In this document: piece by piece, positions 1 through 8,344 of the stretch
How positions within the stretch are numbered: the first letter of the stretch is position 1
How the letters are laid out: each line of letters opens with the position of its first letter
Assembly: GCA_030770425.1 (NCBI GenBank)
Contig: JASJFT010000420.1
Span: 1 to 17,455 of the forward strand
DNA: 17,455 bases
From: Darksidea phi
Lineage: Eukaryota; Ascomycota; Dothideomycetes; Pleosporales; Lentitheciaceae
Direction: 5' to 3'
Position numbers and translations under genes: made by a program
Notes under the pieces: generated by a model
Told to the model about the DNA's origin: nothing
Seen by the model: only the letters and a program-made list of their open reading frames with translations
Database searches by the model: none

Positions 1-1275
1 TATACTAGCTAGTCCTATATTTCTAATACTTATTATATACTAACCGTCTAAAAACGTCTTCTACGCTAACCTTATCTAGCCCGTCGAGTTTTAGTTCTCC
101 TATCTCGAGCTCTAGGTTATCTTATTATCGAGTAATTTCTTCGACCTCGTCCTACCCGCTGGCATCGTACCATATCTCGGGTATCGAGTCAGGCTTAGTT
201 TCTTTTTCTTTACTATACCTAATCATGTTTATACGCTTGGCGCTATCCTAGCTCCCTATACTTTTCTTTTCCTCGCCGTATTCCCTAGCGAAGTATCCCT
301 ATATACCGCAGCGTAGACACGCCTTTTCGTCTCGACGTCGTCTTATCTCATCTACTAGGACTTTCTATAGCTTCCTACCTTATTCGCGTTTCTTATTCCT
401 TAGGTATTTCTTTTCCTAGACTATACTAACGTCCATTTCGTCATAACCCTTATAGAATCCGTACTTTCGAGCTACTTACTCTTTTCTATAGACTCTTACT
501 AGTCCTATAATATCTCGTTTCTCGAGTACTCGTTCGTATAGTCGATTATCGATACGGATCGTCGTCTCAATTAGTTCCGCTAGGTCGTCTAATTTTTCAA
601 GTCGGGCCAACTCGTCCTTAATTAGCTCCTTAAGTCCGTTGTAGTATACGACTATAAGAGGTACATCGTCCCAGTCGATCTTATACTATAGCTATTTAAA
701 TTCGGTAGTATACGTACTTACTAACTTAGTCTACCTTAGCCTTTAGATCTGGCGTTCGGCCTACTAGACCTTATCAATATCTCCGAAGACTATACGCATT
801 TATTCCTTAAACGAATCCCAATCTTCAAACACTACCTTCGTTTCGTCGCGTCGCTTCGACAAGGAGTCTTCGTTGGCTATATAATCGTCGATCAGGGGCT
901 ATATCTATACAGCTGCTTTACCTATTATACACATGCCCGCGGTAAGGATCTTATCCTAGTCGCTGGTAAACGTAGTAGAGTTAAACCGGTAGTATAGGTC
1001 CAATTATATAAGGAACGGCCTTAAGCCTTCCTTTCCGCCATCGTATTTTTCTAGCATCGGGATCTTTGACTTCGTCCCAAGTCCCGCCCGTACCTGTTGT
1101 AGCGATCCTTGTAGCGACATTATAGCCTACTATAACTCAACTATCTAAGCTGCTTGTTACTGGATTAGGGCCGCTAGGTTCGTTGCTGGAGCCCTAGTTA
1201 CGCTTTCCCCAGAGGTGTTACGTAAGCTAGATAGAGTTACCATATCGACGTAACCTTAGTTTAGGGTAGTTAATA
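1..1275 (-). pseudogene. gag: 5' part of gag from a second, truncated copy of the gypsy element
   Basis: This stretch aligns without a single gap to 11604-12878 (constant offset 11603), so it is the gag N-terminal region of another copy of the element at 5958-13313. Gag would start at the ATG read leftwards from 1243 and run off the window at position 1. The zinc-knuckle region lies near 278-319. Differences from the other copy are C-to-T or G-to-A transitions, mostly CA to TA and TG to TA, as at 22-53 where five sites are mutated here but not in the other copy. Several codons are now TAA or TAG. The second cysteine pair, intact at 11629-11640 in the other copy, is lost here (TGT to TAT). The rest of this element, including its 3' LTR, lies outside the window. 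Confidence 0.9.
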
Positions 1276-1710
1276 TATTATACGTTGTACGTACCTTTAT
1301 ACGGGATCCGGGTTAGGGCCGATAGAACGTTTATCGTACCGTTAGTTTCTAATAGGTTAAGATCAAGTCAACGAATTCTATTACTAGAATAACTACTTAG
1401 GAAAAGATCCAATCTTATTCGTAAGTATCAGGTGAAGAACTAAAGATTAACTATAAAGAATCAAGATAGAAAACCTAAGAGATCCTCCATCTTCTTATAT
1501 CTGTCCCGCTTTACTTTACTCTACTTGCTCTGTTCGCTAAGACACAGATCAACCAGATTATTATTGGTCATGCTCTGTTTGCTCTATTCGCTAAGACACA
1601 GATCAACCAGATCATTGTCACGTAATGTTAGATCACTGACTAAGCCCTTGTCTTAGCTTCCAACCTTCTCGGGATGCCCCGTATCCTATAATTCGCGTGG
1701 GGTTGTAACA
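1276..1710 (-). repeat. 5' LTR of the truncated left gypsy element (435 bp)
   Basis: Same length and sequence as the LTRs at 5958-6392 and 12879-13313, with no indels. The plus-strand right end reads GGTTGTAACA. The left end is TATTA instead of the expected TGTTA, a TG-to-TA change. Because the element is on the minus strand and gag lies to its left, this is the 5' LTR. The base after it (1711) begins unrelated, more heavily mutated sequence. The matching target duplication cannot be checked because the other end of this element is outside the window. Confidence 0.92.
1527..1614. repeat. 54-bp direct duplication inside the LTR
   Basis: A segment beginning GCTCTGTTCGCTAAGACACA at 1527 recurs at 1581 as GCTCTATTCGCTAAGACACA, and each copy runs on through GATCAACCAGAT, a period of 54 bp. 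The same duplication is present in the other two LTRs. It sits within the LTR where promoter or enhancer repeats often lie, but its role is not shown by the sequence. Confidence 0.75.
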
Positions 1711-3546
1711 GATATTAAGTATATTAATAGTAAGGATTTTACTACTTATATAGAAGCCTACTATAAGTATAAAGCTTCGTATATATATATTCCTAGTACT
1801 CGTTATAGGTCTATAGAATTAGAGGCTAAAGAAGAGAATTCTAAGTAGGAAAATATAGATTTAGAGGATAACTCTTCTTTTAACGAGCTAACGGTAAGGC
1901 GCCTAGGTTTATAAGGATTTATTATAAACGACGATAATATTAAAAACTAGCCTATTAATTAAGTAAAAGACTAGGATAATCCTATTTATAAAGATATATA
2001 CGGACTCGACCTATTATATTATTAGAAGGATTAGAAGCGCCTCTATTCTATTAATTAGGTTATCTAGACTAATACCTCGCCTAATACCCTCTAGCCTAAG
2101 TAGTAGCTATTATACGATATATTAGTAAATTACGACGTAGCTTTTTAGTAAGATAATTCTCCTTCTTAACTTCTTATTAACTTAGATAGTATAGGTAGTA
2201 CTAGTAAGATATATATAATAGAGATAATATTAGCCGCCTTAATAGAGACCGTAGAGGCCTTTAGTAAGGGACCCCCTATTACTCGTTATATACTAACTAG
2301 TATAACGACCTTCCTTATATTAGGGAGAATAATTAATTCTATATTTCGAATCCTAATTTAACTATAGGGTAGTAATCTCTCTTTATTAGTACCCGCTACT
2401 CTTTAGTAAATCTAGGCGTCGTTTAAGGATATTTAATATATTATTATTAATAAGAAATCTATAGTTAGTCTAAGTATTCTCTCCTAAATATATATATAAT
2501 ATTATAAGATTTAGTCGGGATAGTAGTTACTTCCTTTTACTAGAGTAAATATTATATTAGTTAGAAACTTTTATTAACTCCCGCTAGTCGCGTATAGACT
2601 ATTATTTAACAACTCCTATACTCTAAATCTTACTAATACTAAGGGTCGAGCTCTTTATTTTAAATTTCGCTATATAATTATCTTAGACGTTATTATATAG
2701 TAATAAGGCGATATATAGTTAGCTTTTTAAGAAGCTCTTATACGTATTCGTATTAAAGAGCTAAGGTAAGTTAACTAGATACTACTTATAACTTAATATT
2801 ATATAGTACTTTCCCTAGTCGAACGAGATTTCTTTAATAGTACTATATAAATCTATACTAAGAGACGTAAGGTTAACTAGATTAATTATTATTATATACG
2901 AGATTCGAGCTAACTAGTAGTTATAATAAGGACGTTTTATAAGAACCTATAGGTAGTTATAGTACCTCTAGAAGATAGTAGTAATCTTTCTAACGAGCTT
3001 CCCCTCTATATTAATAGGCGGGTAATACTTCTTAAAAATATCTAGATAGAGAGAGGCTTAGTAAACGGTACTACTAGGACTATTATTAATATTATTTAGA
3101 ATATAAACGTTAATAATTATAAGGATATAACGTCTCTTATAATTCTAGTCGTATTTAATAGGTATATAAGTCCTAGGCTTTATTTAATAGATAATAGCTA
3201 GATCGTAGTATTAGTCTTTACTATTAGTAGAGAGTTTATACTAGACTAGGTAATTTATACTCGGGTTTAGTTTCCTTTAGTATCTACTTAGATTATTATA
3301 GTTTATAAGTCTTAGGGCCTAAGTTTAGAAAAGGTAGTAGTCTATATTAGTAGGGATTAGGATTATACTCCTAGGCTAATATATATTATACTTTTACGAG
3401 TAAAGATATTAGAGGGTATAATATTAGAGGATAATTTTTCTTTTTAGTATTTAAAGTAGCCGAAAAGTAAGATATACGCGTATAGAAAGGTAGATAAGAC
3501 TAGAAGAGGTTAGTAGTATATTCGTATTAAGGATACTCTATTTTAG
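1711..3546 (+). pseudogene. RIP-degraded PIF1-type DNA helicase, possibly Helitron-derived, 5' end cut by the LTR element
   Basis: One reading frame (codons starting at 1711, 1714 and so on) can be followed for about 600 codons with no net frameshift but dozens of TAA/TAG stops. Superfamily 1B PIF1 motifs are recognisable in order: Walker A at 2194-2211 (now GSTSKI), the DExxS-type motif II at 2449-2460 (now NKKS), LVRNFY-stop-LP near 2557-2585 where family members have GDFxQLPP, a late LVNGT block near 3055-3070, VYKS-stop-GLSLEKVVV at 3301-3333, and YIILLRVKILEG near 3382-3416. The lost residues (G to S or R, D to N, E to K) are those expected from G-to-A changes. The frame starts directly against the LTR, so the N-terminus is missing and I cannot tell a free PIF1 helicase from the C-terminal half of a Helitron Rep-helicase. 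TAG at 3544-3546 is the last stop in a coding-looking stretch, not a proven natural end. Confidence 0.72.
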
Positions 3547-4108
3547 TCTATAAATATAAACTTCGTTATTAACTAGACTAATACCTATACTAATACTATA
3601 TCTATATACCTTTGAATATAATATTACTATACTCTAATAATTACTTATAACCTAATACCTAGACTAATATTAGATTATACCCTATCTAGATCTTTACTAT
3701 TCGGATATCGCTATCTTTATCTACTTATATATCCTACTCCTCTCTATCTAGAAGTATAATCTATAGCGTTATATCTTATAGGATATAATTAATAGTATCG
3801 TAAATTATAGAGAGAATCGACTTAACTATTAGTAACTTATAATCCCTTATATAGGACTTTAAAAATATAGAAGTAAAAGTATCTTCGAAGGGTCCTAGTA
3901 GTTTAAGCGCCTCTCTATCTCTTACTAGCTTAATTTTATAGCTTAAAAACTTCCTATAGCCTTAGTATAGGAAAATAAGAGCTAAGATAATACGCTCTAT
4001 ACGTAAAAATAGTATCTAGAATAATAGAAGTAGAAGGTTAGTCTTCTCGTCGATAGTTATTCCCTTCTTATAGCTATAATAAGTAGCTATCTCTTTAATA
4101 GCTAACGA

Positions 4109-4159
4109 CTATAGTTATTAGTAAGGCTAAACTAATACTAAGACTAATACCTTATTTAC
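4109..4159 (-). other. possible introner-like intron, minus strand (51 nt)
   Basis: On the minus strand it starts GTAAATAAGGTATTAGTCTT, continues with the TTAGTATTAG block, has TACTAAT and ends AACTATAG. The downstream coding-looking stretch (4108 to about 3590) starts right after it. The upstream exon frame is uncertain, so phase could not be checked as well as for the other introns. Confidence 0.4.
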
Positions 4160-4917
4160 TCGTAGTAGTTATAAGCGTACTACTAGTAGAGCTATAGTCT
4201 ATTTTTAGGAACGAAACCGTATTACGCGGTAAGGAAACTATACTTTAAAGTAGGCTTCGAGCTATAGTTATTATTAGTATTACTACGCTAGTAGTATACC
4301 CTAAAAAAACTTACGTCCTTTAATATAGAATTACTAGCTATATTATAGAAAGGGGATTATAATATATTTTTATATACCTATAAGGTATTAGTATTAGTAT
4401 TAGCCTATTTAATATAATATATAGAACTTATAGTAAGAAGGGGTTAACTAATTCTAGACTAGATACTATTTACGTATACCTATTAGGTATTAGTATAGGT
4501 ATTAGTCTATTAAGTAGATAAACTTATACTAAAAGCCCTAGGTAATATATATAGAATATATACTATAAAGATTCTAGTCTTAAGAGCTATAATTTTCTAG
4601 TACGCTCTAATAATAGCTAATTACTAAAATCCTTATAGGAACTACTAGTAGCTAAGTTATAAAATAGTCGATATATCCTAATTAAACTAGCGGAAATACT
4701 AAACTACCTCTTTAGGTAAATTATCGTCTAAGTTACTAGAGGTATAGTTTTAGTCGCTATTATCTTCGTCGACTAGTATAGGGGATAAGTTTAGAAGGGC
4801 TTTATTATCTCTATAGGTACGTAGCTCTTTCGCTATACTATAGATAAATATAGACGGTATATACTTATTATTAAGCCGAAATATAATATCTTAGCGGCTA
4901 TAATAGGCTTTTTATAT

Positions 4918-4960
4918 CTATATATTAACGTCTTTAGACTAGATATAAGCTACGACTTAC
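4918..4960 (-). other. probable intron, minus strand (43 nt)
   Basis: On the minus strand this begins with a perfect GTAAGT, has GTTAAT near the end and finishes ATATAG. It lacks the shared inner block of the introner-like introns. Removing it, together with 4988-5031, joins coding-looking frames in phase 0 across a 27-nt exon. Confidence 0.45.
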
Positions 4961-4987
4961 TATATAAAATATAATCCTAAGTTAAAT

Positions 4988-5031
4988 CTATAGATAGTTA
5001 GTATAGACTAATACTAAGGCTAATACCTTAC
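4988..5031 (-). other. introner-like intron, minus strand (44 nt)
   Basis: Read on the minus strand it starts GTAAGGTATTAGCCTTAGTA, carries TACTAAC as the branch-point-like motif and ends CTATCTATAG. It is 44 nt long, the same length as six introns in the plus-strand pseudogene, and shares their inner block. The segment between branch motif and 3' end is unrelated to those copies, as expected if intron signals are kept while the rest drifts. Excision leaves phase 0. Confidence 0.6.
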
Positions 5032-5697
5032 TTATCGCTATATAATAGTAATATTCTTAGACTATAGTCGTAGTTAGCTTTTAATTTTCTCTTTCTTAAA
5101 TAGACTCAATATTTTATTAATAATATAGGCGACTAATAGTTAGAATTTCTTCTATATAGTCGTATAGTATTTATTAGTCGTATTCTTATCTTTAATTAAC
5201 TAAAATTATTTACCTATAGCTTTATCGCGCGCTTATAGGTTCTTCTTAATATTCTTATTTAGGGAGTATTTAGTATTAGTCTTATACTTCTTTCGATTAG
5301 CTATAGTAAAGGGTATTAGCCTTAGTATTAGTCTAATAGCTAATAATATACGGTCGCGAAAGGCTAATATCGGATATAGTAGTAGTATATATTATTATCG
5401 AAGTTTAGGAATAAAAATTTAGGATTATTTACCTATAGCTATATTTATACTAGCTAGTAGTAAAGCCTATAGTAAGGCTACTTAGTAATAGTAGTAAGTA
5501 GTAAATACTACTAGTAAGTTTCTATAATTTTTAATAGCTACTATATCTTCGTTAATAGTACCGTTATATTTAAATTTTTTACTAAATTATAATTAAAATA
5601 AGATTTTATATAAAGGCCTAATACTATAACTAATACTATAGCTTCCTTCTACGATTTAAAATACTAGTTAGTAGGATTTTAACTTTACTTTTAAGGG

Positions 5698-5702
5698 CTT
5701 CG
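5698..5702. other. paralogous empty target site (CTTCG) in tandem unit 1
   Basis: Unit 1 reads TTAAGGGCTTCGGTTCTTTT without interruption at 5691-5710. In unit 2 the same words are split: AAGGGCTTCG ends at 5957 and CTTCGGTTCTTTT resumes at 13314. CTTCG is present once here and twice around the element, which fixes the insertion point to the base. Confidence 0.88.
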
Positions 5703-5952
5703 GTTCTTTTACTTCTACTACTAGTTAATAGCTAGTTACGTAATCGTAGTAAGTAGTAAATACTACTAGTAAGTTTCTATAATTTTTAATAGCTACTATA
5801 TCTCCGTTAATAGTACCGTCGTATTTAAATTTTTTACTAAATTACGATTAAAATAAGATTTTATATAAGGGCCTAATACTATAACTAATACTACGGCCTT
5901 CTTCTATAAATTAAAATACTAGCTAGTAGGATTTTAACTTTACTTTTAAGGG

Positions 5953-5957
5953 CTTCG
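5953..5957. repeat. target site duplication CTTCG, left copy
   Basis: Five bases directly before the TGTTA end of the LTR at 5958. The identical five bases directly follow the TAACA end at 13313. Five-base duplications are usual for Ty3/gypsy integrases. Confidence 0.9.
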
Positions 5958-6392
5958 TGTTATACGTTATACGTACCTTTATACGGGATCCGGGTTAGGG
6001 CCGATAGAACGTTTGTCGTACCGTTGGTTTCTAATAGGTCAAGATTAAGTCAACGAATTCTATTACTAGAATAACTACTTAGGAAAAGATCCAATCTTAT
6101 TCGTAAGTATCAGGTAAAGAACTGAAGATTAACTATAAAGAATCAAGATAGAAAACCTAAGAGATCCTCCATCTTCTTATATCTGTCCCGCTTTACCTTA
6201 CTCTACTTACTCTATTCGCTAAGATACAGATCAACCAGATTATTATTAGTTATACTCTATTTACTCTATTCGCTAAGATATAGATCAACCAGATTATTAT
6301 TACGTAATATTAGATTACTAACTAAGCCCTTATCTTGGCTTCTAATCTTCTCGGGATGCCCCGTATCCTATAATTCGCGTAGGGTTGTAACA
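5958..6392 (-). repeat. 3' LTR of the complete gypsy element (435 bp)
   Basis: Plus-strand ends are TGTTATACGTTATACG and GGGTTGTAACA, giving the short inverted ends TGTTA/TAACA. It lies next to the polypurine tract, so for the minus-strand element it is the 3' LTR. It carries the same 54-bp internal duplication as the other LTRs. Confidence 0.94.
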
Positions 6393-6407
6393 CTCGCTCC
6401 CCCCTCC
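6393..6407 (-). promoter_or_regulatory. polypurine tract, plus-strand DNA primer site
   Basis: On the minus strand the 15 bases before the 3' LTR read GGAGGGGGGAGCGAG, almost all purine, ending right at the TGTTA end of the LTR. This is the position and composition of the polypurine tract that primes second-strand synthesis in LTR elements. It has no TpG or CpA, so RIP would have left it largely unchanged. Confidence 0.82.
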
Positions 6408-6810
6408 GAAGCTTCGTCCTTGAAGTCGCGTTCCCTTTCTCGTAACCCTATTTAGTAGTAGCCTAATTATTCTAGTAATTCTTTCTATACTACGCCGTAA
6501 CCCGCGTACACGTACCAGTAATTCTTTTCTTAGCCCGGTACCCTAGTTATTCCGCCCCTTACCTAGGTATAAGAGTAGGTAACGTCCCCCTCTACGGGTA
6601 TCTAAGCCCTATTCTTTATTTTCTTCCTAGGTCCTAATAATACCTAAAGGTCCTGAGACTTCTATAGCTCGTCGTCTTCGTCTCGCCCGCTACGTCCTTC
6701 GCTCTAGTCGTATAATACCGCCGGCTCGATCGTATCTAAACTATTAATTCGCTGGCCGCGAATATAAGACGTTACCGTCCTCGGCTCGTTGTAGTAGATG
6801 TCTCTCTCGG
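6408..6810 (-). other. pol-frame tail between chromodomain and 3' LTR, coding status uncertain
   Basis: The same minus-strand frame used by pol stays coding-like here, with readable stretches such as KNYWYVYAGYGVV and GLRERERDFKDE interrupted by TAG/TAA. It runs up to the polypurine tract with no shift. It could be a long C-terminal extension of Pol, a separate 3' reading frame, or an accident of the composition. I recognise no domain. From about 6810 to 7140 this frame has many more stops than the rest of pol, which argues against one continuous protein. Confidence 0.35.
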
Positions 6811-7200
6811 AATATTTCTTATAGTCTAGCGGTAACTAACAAGTCTCTTACTCGCGCTGAGGAAGAGCGTTCTCGACTCCTATCCGAACTAGAGTCCGCT
6901 AAGGATAAAGAGTTAGCCGCTTAAGCCCGTAAACGGCGTATCCGCGCGTAACTAGCTTAGTACGATACCCGTTAACATAAGCTTCTTAATCGTAAGCTAG
7001 CTTCGATCTCTAAGTTAGAAAAGTCGGAACAGGCGGAAGCTACTCGGTCTACTTCTTCTAGCTTGCCCGTATTACCATAGTAAGCCTTACTATACGAGTC
7101 TACTAATTTCTCCGCTTTTCTGGATAGTTAGGAGCCTCTACCTCTAGGTACTTCTAGTAATACTACTCAACTAGGTCCTAGCAGCCCTACAGGTTCTTGA
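6751..7200 (+). pseudogene. antisense coiled-coil-like reading frame opposite the 3' end of pol
   Basis: On the plus strand, opposite to the element's own genes, a frame (codons from 6751) reads like a real protein: SLTRAEEERSRLLSELESAK at 6844-6903, then ELAA, RKRRIRA and NRKLASISKLEKSEQAEATR near 6990-7050, then a Ser/Thr/Pro-rich tail ending at TGA 7198-7200. The charged Glu/Lys/Arg/Leu pattern suggests a coiled coil. There are six in-frame TAA/TAG codons, each explicable as CAA or CAG after C-to-T change. The closing TGA is not of that type and may be the natural stop. No ATG was found in frame, so the start, perhaps behind an intron, is unknown. It overlaps the chromodomain on the other strand by about 50 bp. 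The opposing frame is also moderately open, so this is a candidate. Confidence 0.45.
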
Positions 7201-7306
7201 CTAGTTCCCATATATTTTAGCTAGTAGGCTATCCTACCCATTTAACCAAATATTTCTACTAACGTCCGAACTTCTATAGTCCTTAAATTTCCTCGACCTC
7301 GTACTC
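7152..7306 (-). other. chromodomain at the C-terminus of integrase
   Basis: The pol frame reads EYEVEEI, then KYLVKWVG, then WELVKNL and a final LVE segment, the usual chromodomain layout with the aromatic-rich KYLVKW strand and the W-E pair. Such domains bind methylated histone H3 and steer integration of chromoviruses into heterochromatin. That role is known for the family and not shown here, though this insertion is itself in a repeat. Three or four stops interrupt it. Confidence 0.8.
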
Positions 7307-7984
7307 CTCGTCTTCGAGTTCGACGTCGGTAGCTACTTCGGCGTCTTCCGGTACTAGTTCTAGTAACGATACGTAGAATACCGGGTATATTTTTATACCT
7401 TTAGCTAGCTTTAGTCTATAGTTAACTAGTCCTATCTTTTCTTTAATTTCGAATAGTCCGATTCGTAAATTGTCTAGTTTGTCGTATAGTCGTTTAGTTT
7501 TCAGGTTTCGTCGTAAAAGGAAAACTTTATCCCCCCTCTCAAGGGTCGGTCCCTCGAGCCTTCTTTTATTTACTATTTTAGCTATTATAAGGTTTCTACG
7601 TACTATCCGCGCGCTAAGTTCTTTATATAGTTCTTATATTAAATAGGCTTTTTCTTCTACCCTAGTGGATATACTCTCGATATCCTTCGGATCTCTATAA
7701 GTCGTCGGCTTATATTCGTAATTTACGTAGTACGGTAAGTATCTAGTCGTCGTAGATCTCTTACTATTATATACCAATTATACTATTAGTAGTAATTTAA
7801 CCTAGTTATCCTATAACTTGTTGACATAGAACCTCAGATACTCCTCTAGAGTTTAGTTCGTTCGTTCCGTCTAACCGTCTGTCTGCGGATAGAAGCTAGT
7901 CGATAGCTTTCTTTTAATTCCTAGTTTTACAAGTAGTATACTCTAAAATCTTAAAGTAAATAGTTTGTCCCTATCCGTAAGGAT

Positions 7985-8344
7985 CTATTCCGGTAATCCG
8001 TAATTAGCGATGAGCGTTCTTTTAACCTTATAAGCTATATTTTCTACCGTAATTACTTCGTTCGTCGGGATGAAGTATACTACCTTAGTTAATCGGTCTA
8101 CGATTACCATGATCGTATCGTATAATCTTCCTAATCCCGGTTCTAATAATAGTAGTAACTTTACTATAAAGTCTATCGTGACGTAAGTCCATAGTCGTAT
8201 AGGTAGTACTAGTAGTTGGAGTAATCTATAGGGCTTATATCTCTTAGGTTTATTCTTAGAACATTCTAAATAGTCGCCTATCGCTTTCCGAACTTCCTCT
8301 CTTACATTAGTAAGTAGGTATTCTCTATCTATATATCTAACCAT
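7985..8344 (-). CDS. longest stop-free piece of pol: integrase zinc finger end and start of catalytic core (119 codons)
   Basis: A 119-residue uninterrupted stretch in the pol frame, ended at 7984 by TAG. It begins inside the HHCC zinc-binding domain (one Cys now Tyr in GDYLECSK) and includes the first catalytic Asp in TIDFIVKL at residue 58, then DTIMVIVDRLTKVVYFIP, a hallmark of Ty3/gypsy integrase cores. It is a remnant of the larger gene: its ATG is an internal Met codon and not a start. Confidence 0.9.
   Translation of the reverse strand: MVRYIDREYLLTNVREEVRKAIGDYLECSKNKPKRYKPYRLLQLLVLPIRLWTYVTIDFIVKLLLLLEPGLGRLYDTIMVIVDRLTKVVYFIPTNEVITVENIAYKVKRTLIANYGLPE

Larger units (their letters stand above)
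3590..5300 (-). pseudogene. unidentified multi-exon pseudogene, minus strand
   Basis: I do not recognise this protein. Coding-looking minus-strand stretches occur at about 5300-5032 (lysine- and asparagine-rich), 4987-4961, 4917-4510 and 4108-3590. The last is the clearest, with about 170 codons and only TAG/TAA stops of RIP type. Three intron-like intervals (4988-5031, 4918-4960, 4109-4159) begin GTAAG or GTAAA and end in TAG. Removing the first two keeps one reading frame, and the small exon between them is 27 nt, exactly nine codons. The first and third contain the same inner block as the introns of the plus-strand pseudogene at 13401-15760. The interval 4160-4510 is poorly resolved and plus-strand frames are also fairly open there. 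Start, end and exact exon count are not determined. Confidence 0.45.
5486..5957. repeat. tandem repeat, unit about 255 bp (unit 2 interrupted by the retrotransposon)
   Basis: Unit 1 has its first clear match at 5491 (GTAGTAAGTAGTAAATACTA) and the same sequence restarts at 5746, a period of 255 bp. The two units differ mainly by transitions, for example ATCTTCG versus ATCTCCG and AATTATAATT versus AATTACGATT. Unit 2 is broken at 5957 by the LTR element and resumes at 13319. There it follows unit 1 for TTCTTTTACTT, has a short extra stretch, then rejoins at ACTACTAG and TAGTTACGTAA near 13373. No coding frame is claimed within it. Confidence 0.85.

Noticed and set aside
3590..4560. Plus-strand gene in the same interval, suggested by open stretches near 4160-4380
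   Set aside because: The minus strand has the longer and cleaner coding-like stretch (4108-3590) with sense-oriented introns. The plus-strand reading could not be extended.
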